Assembly: GCA_003168295.1 (NCBI GenBank)
Contig: PMST01000578.1
Location: forward strand, 1 to 7,978
Direction of reading: 5' to 3'
Length of the DNA stretch: 7,978 nucleotides
From: Actinomycetota bacterium
GTDB lineage: Bacteria > Actinomycetota > Actinomycetes > Streptosporangiales > Streptosporangiaceae
A program made the translations under genes and the position numbers. The notes under the pieces were generated by a model. That model saw only the letters and a program-made list of their open reading frames with translations, ran no database searches and had not been told where the DNA came from. Of the stretch, positions 6,107-7,978 are shown one piece after another (within the stretch, counting starts at the first letter, position 1; every line of letters starts with the position of its first letter).

Positions 6107-7978
6107 GCGAGCCGGCCGGGCCCGGCCCGCTGATCAGCGTCCGGGCGCTGAGCAAGTCATTCTCTGGTCCGGACGGGCATCCGGTGCCGGTGCTCGAAGG
6201 CATCAACCTCGATGTCGCCGAGGGCGAGTTCGTCGCGCTGCTCGGCCGCAGCGGCAGCGGCAAGTCCACCCTGCTGCGGTGCATCGCCGGCCTGATGGCG
6301 CCGACCTCCGGGGAGGTCCTGTTCCGCGGCCAGCGGCTGGTCGGCACCAACCGGGACACCACCATGGTGTTCCAGACCTTCGCGCTGCTGCCGTGGCTCA
6401 CCGTGCAGCAGAACGTCGAGATCGGCCTGGAGGCGCGGAAGGTACCGCCGGGACCGCGCTCCGAGCGGGCGCTGCGCGCCATCGACCTGGTCGGCCTCGA
6501 CGGCTACGAGTCCGCCTATCCCAAGGAGCTTTCCGGCGGCATGCGCCAGCGCGTCGGCTTCGCCCGCGCCCTGGTCGTGGAGCCGGCCGCGCTGCTGATG
6601 GACGAGCCGTTCAGCGCGCTGGACGTGCTCACCTCGGAGAACCTGCGCGGCGAGCTGCTTGAGCTCTGGGAGGGGCAGCGGTTCCCGACCAAGACCATGG
6701 TCATGGTCACGCACAACATCGAGGAGGCGGTGCTGCTGGCCGACCGGATCCTCGTCCTGGGCACGAACCCGGGCCGGATCCGGGCCGACATGCCCAACCC
6801 GCTGCCTCGGCCGCGGCGTAGGCGAACCCCGGACTTCGACGCGCTCGTCGACGAGATCTACCGCCTGATGACCCACCGCGACAGCGTGCCCGCGGAGCCC
6901 GCCGCCCAGGCCGGCGGCACGCGGGCCGGCACGGTCGGCGACTCCCCGCTGCCGCTAGCCACCGTGGACGGGCTGTCCGGCCTCGCCGAAATCCTGCTGG
7001 GCCGTCACGACGGCGCGGCCGATCTGCCTGACCTGGCCGACAACCTGGGCCTTGAGGTCGATGAGCTGCTGCCTCTGGTGGACGCGCTGGTCATGCTCGG
7101 GTTCGCCCAGCTCAGCGGCGAACGGCTGGCCCTGTCCCGCGAGGGCCGGATCTTCGCCGGCGCGAGCATCCAGGACAGCAAGGAGATTTTCGCCCGGGCG
7201 TCGCTGGACCGGGCCCCGCTGGTCCGTACCATCTACCGGGCCCTGGGCAACAGTCTCGACGGCAACCTGCCGTCCGGCTTCTTCACCGACATCCTGCGGA
7301 CCAGGTTCGGCGAGGACGCGGCCACCGCGCAGCTCGACGTGGCCGTGAACTGGGGCCGGTACGCCGAGCTCTACGCCTACGACGCGACCCGCGGCCAGAT
7401 CATCCGCGAGGACAACGGCATCGGCGCCATGCTGGCGGCCCCGGCCGAGCCGGTCCGGCGGGGCACGCTGCACCTGTACCTCGGCGCCGCGCCAGGATCC
7501 GGAAAGACCTTCAGCATGCTCAGGGAGGGCCGCGCGCTGCGCGACCGGGGCGAGGACGTCGTGGTCGGACTGGCCCGAACCCGGGGCCGGCCGCGCACGG
7601 CCGAAGCCCTCGCCGGCCTCGAGGTCATCCCGCCCCGCCCGCCCGGCACCGGCCCTGACGCCCGCGACCCGGACGCCCGCGAGGAGATGGACCTCGACGC
7701 GGTCCTCGCGCGCAAGCCGGCCGTGGTGCTGGTGGACGATTACGGTCCGAACATCGAGGCGATCAGGTCCCTGCGGGACGCCGGGATCGACGTCATCAGC
7801 ACCGTCGACGTGGCCGACCTGGAGCGCGCGGCCGAGACCGTCCAGCAGATCACCGGACAGCCCGCCGCGGCCACCGTGTCCGATGCCGCCCTCGCCGAGG
7901 CCGATGAGATCCGGTTCCTGGACAACTCGCCCGAGGCGCTGCGTAAGCGGCTCGGGCACGGGAACATCTACCCGGCCG
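6103..7978 (+). CDS. ABC transporter ATPase fused to an AAA-associated domain and a KdpD-type sensor domain (3' end outside window)
   Basis: One open frame of at least 625 codons, checked codon by codon without a stop, holds three modules. Residues 10-245 are a complete NitT/TauT-class ABC ATPase: Walker A GRSGSGKST (48-56), Q-loop Gln91 (VFQTFALLPW), signature LSGGM (143-147), Walker B LLMDEP (164-169), D-loop SALD (171-174) and H-loop His204. A linker rich in Ala, Gly and Pro (about 262-286) leads to residues 288-430, an AAA-associated C-terminal domain as found on related transporter ATPases (GLAEILLG, LSREGRIFA, then VNWGRYAELYAYD). Residues 453-625 match the N-terminal domain of KdpD, the potassium/osmotic sensor kinase: LGAAPGSGKT (460-469), VVVGLARTRGR, EEMDLDAVLARKPAVVLVDD (527-546), DAGIDV and ADEIRFLD. 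The ATPase powers uptake through the upstream permease, with which it overlaps by ATGA. The KdpD piece may gate transport or sense ions. What follows (USP, kinase or stop) is not visible. Confidence 0.92.
   Translation, partial: MSEPAGPGPLISVRALSKSFSGPDGHPVPVLEGINLDVAEGEFVALLGRSGSGKSTLLRCIAGLMAPTSGEVLFRGQRLVGTNRDTTMVFQTFALLPWLTVQQNVEIGLEARKVPPGPRSERALRAIDLVGLDGYESAYPKELSGGMRQRVGFARALVVEPAALLMDEPFSALDVLTSENLRGELLELWEGQRFPTKTMVMVTHNIEEAVLLADRILVLGTNPGRIRADMPNPLPRPRRRRTPDFDALVDEIYRLMTHRDSVPAEPAAQAGGTRAGTVGDSPLPLATVDGLSGLAEILLGRHDGAADLPDLADNLGLEVDELLPLVDALVMLGFAQLSGERLALSREGRIFAGASIQDSKEIFARASLDRAPLVRTIYRALGNSLDGNLPSGFFTDILRTRFGEDAATAQLDVAVNWGRYAELYAYDATRGQIIREDNGIGAMLAAPAEPVRRGTLHLYLGAAPGSGKTFSMLREGRALRDRGEDVVVGLARTRGRPRTAEALAGLEVIPPRPPGTGPDARDPDAREEMDLDAVLARKPAVVLVDDYGPNIEAIRSLRDAGIDVISTVDVADLERAAETVQQITGQPAAATVSDAALAEADEIRFLDNSPEALRKRLGHGNIYPA
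7459..7978 (+). other. KdpD-type sensor domain within the ATPase fusion
   Basis: Residues 453-625 of the fusion protein. Relative to canonical KdpD, the Walker A motif, the GLEV.P segment, the EEMDLDA.LAR.PA.VLVD segment and the ITGQ...ADEI stretch are kept. The usual run after the Walker B acid (VDELAHTN.PG.RH.KRWQDVEELL) is replaced by a much shorter DDYGPNIEAIRSL, about ten residues less. The canonical TTLNVQHLES strand-loop reads STVDVADLER. In KdpD this domain is cytoplasmic, binds ATP and tunes kinase/phosphatase balance. Here its acid and P-loop remain, but the conserved His/Asn/Pro/Trp cluster does not, so the site may bind nucleotide without the usual output. The domain boundary at the left is approximate. 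Confidence 0.82.

Noticed and set aside
7441..7500. Possible frameshift or chimeric join between the ABC ATPase part and the KdpD part
   Set aside because: I read every codon from 6103 to 7977. The frame is the same on both sides, there is no stop, and codon use is uniform, so the fusion is real in this sequence, barring misassembly.
6955..7959. A 334-codon minus-strand open frame opposite the AAA-associated and KdpD modules
   Set aside because: It is an antisense shadow. The plus frame shows two conserved domains with P-loop motifs over the same bases.

Overview
The window is high-GC DNA with strong G/C preference at third codon positions, GTG and ATG starts, and protein families typical of Actinomycetota (perhaps Streptosporangiales or relatives; the genus cannot be fixed by eye). 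No tRNA, rRNA, CRISPR array, IS element or integrase was seen. The window cuts through genes at both ends.

Left part (1-2981, minus strand): a large membrane-bound family 2 glycosyltransferase (198-2981) of the processive, cellulose/hyaluronan-synthase-like type is followed 64 bases downstream by the first 44 or so codons of an ABC exporter (1-133), which runs off the left edge. The glycosyltransferase carries an unusual C-terminal tail after its last membrane helix: two tandem domains of about 105 residues each, which look to me like Hcp-type beta-barrel domains. Together the two genes suggest synthesis and export of a surface polysaccharide or related envelope product.

Middle (2982-4363): a short AT-rich divergent promoter region leads rightwards to a DUF72 (YecE-like) protein (3079-3810). 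Facing it from the right is an SRPBCC/polyketide-cyclase-like protein (start 4257, minus strand). Its recognisable domain ends exactly at the DUF72 stop codon, but it has no stop there. Its frame continues antisense through DUF72 for 486 bases, to 3325. A 106-base divergent gap with interlocking inverted repeats then separates it from the next operon.

Right part (4364-7978, plus strand): an ABC importer operon of the NitT/TauT class. A fused two-unit permease (580 aa) overlaps by ATGA with an ATPase gene that stays open to the window end. That second gene is the most striking item here. It encodes, in one uninterrupted frame, a complete ABC ATPase, then an AAA-associated C-terminal domain, then a KdpD-type N-terminal sensor domain with its own P-loop. 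KdpD is normally the sensor kinase of the potassium-responsive Kdp system, so this is a transporter ATPase with what looks like a built-in potassium/osmotic (or second-messenger) sensor module. No substrate-binding protein lies in the window.
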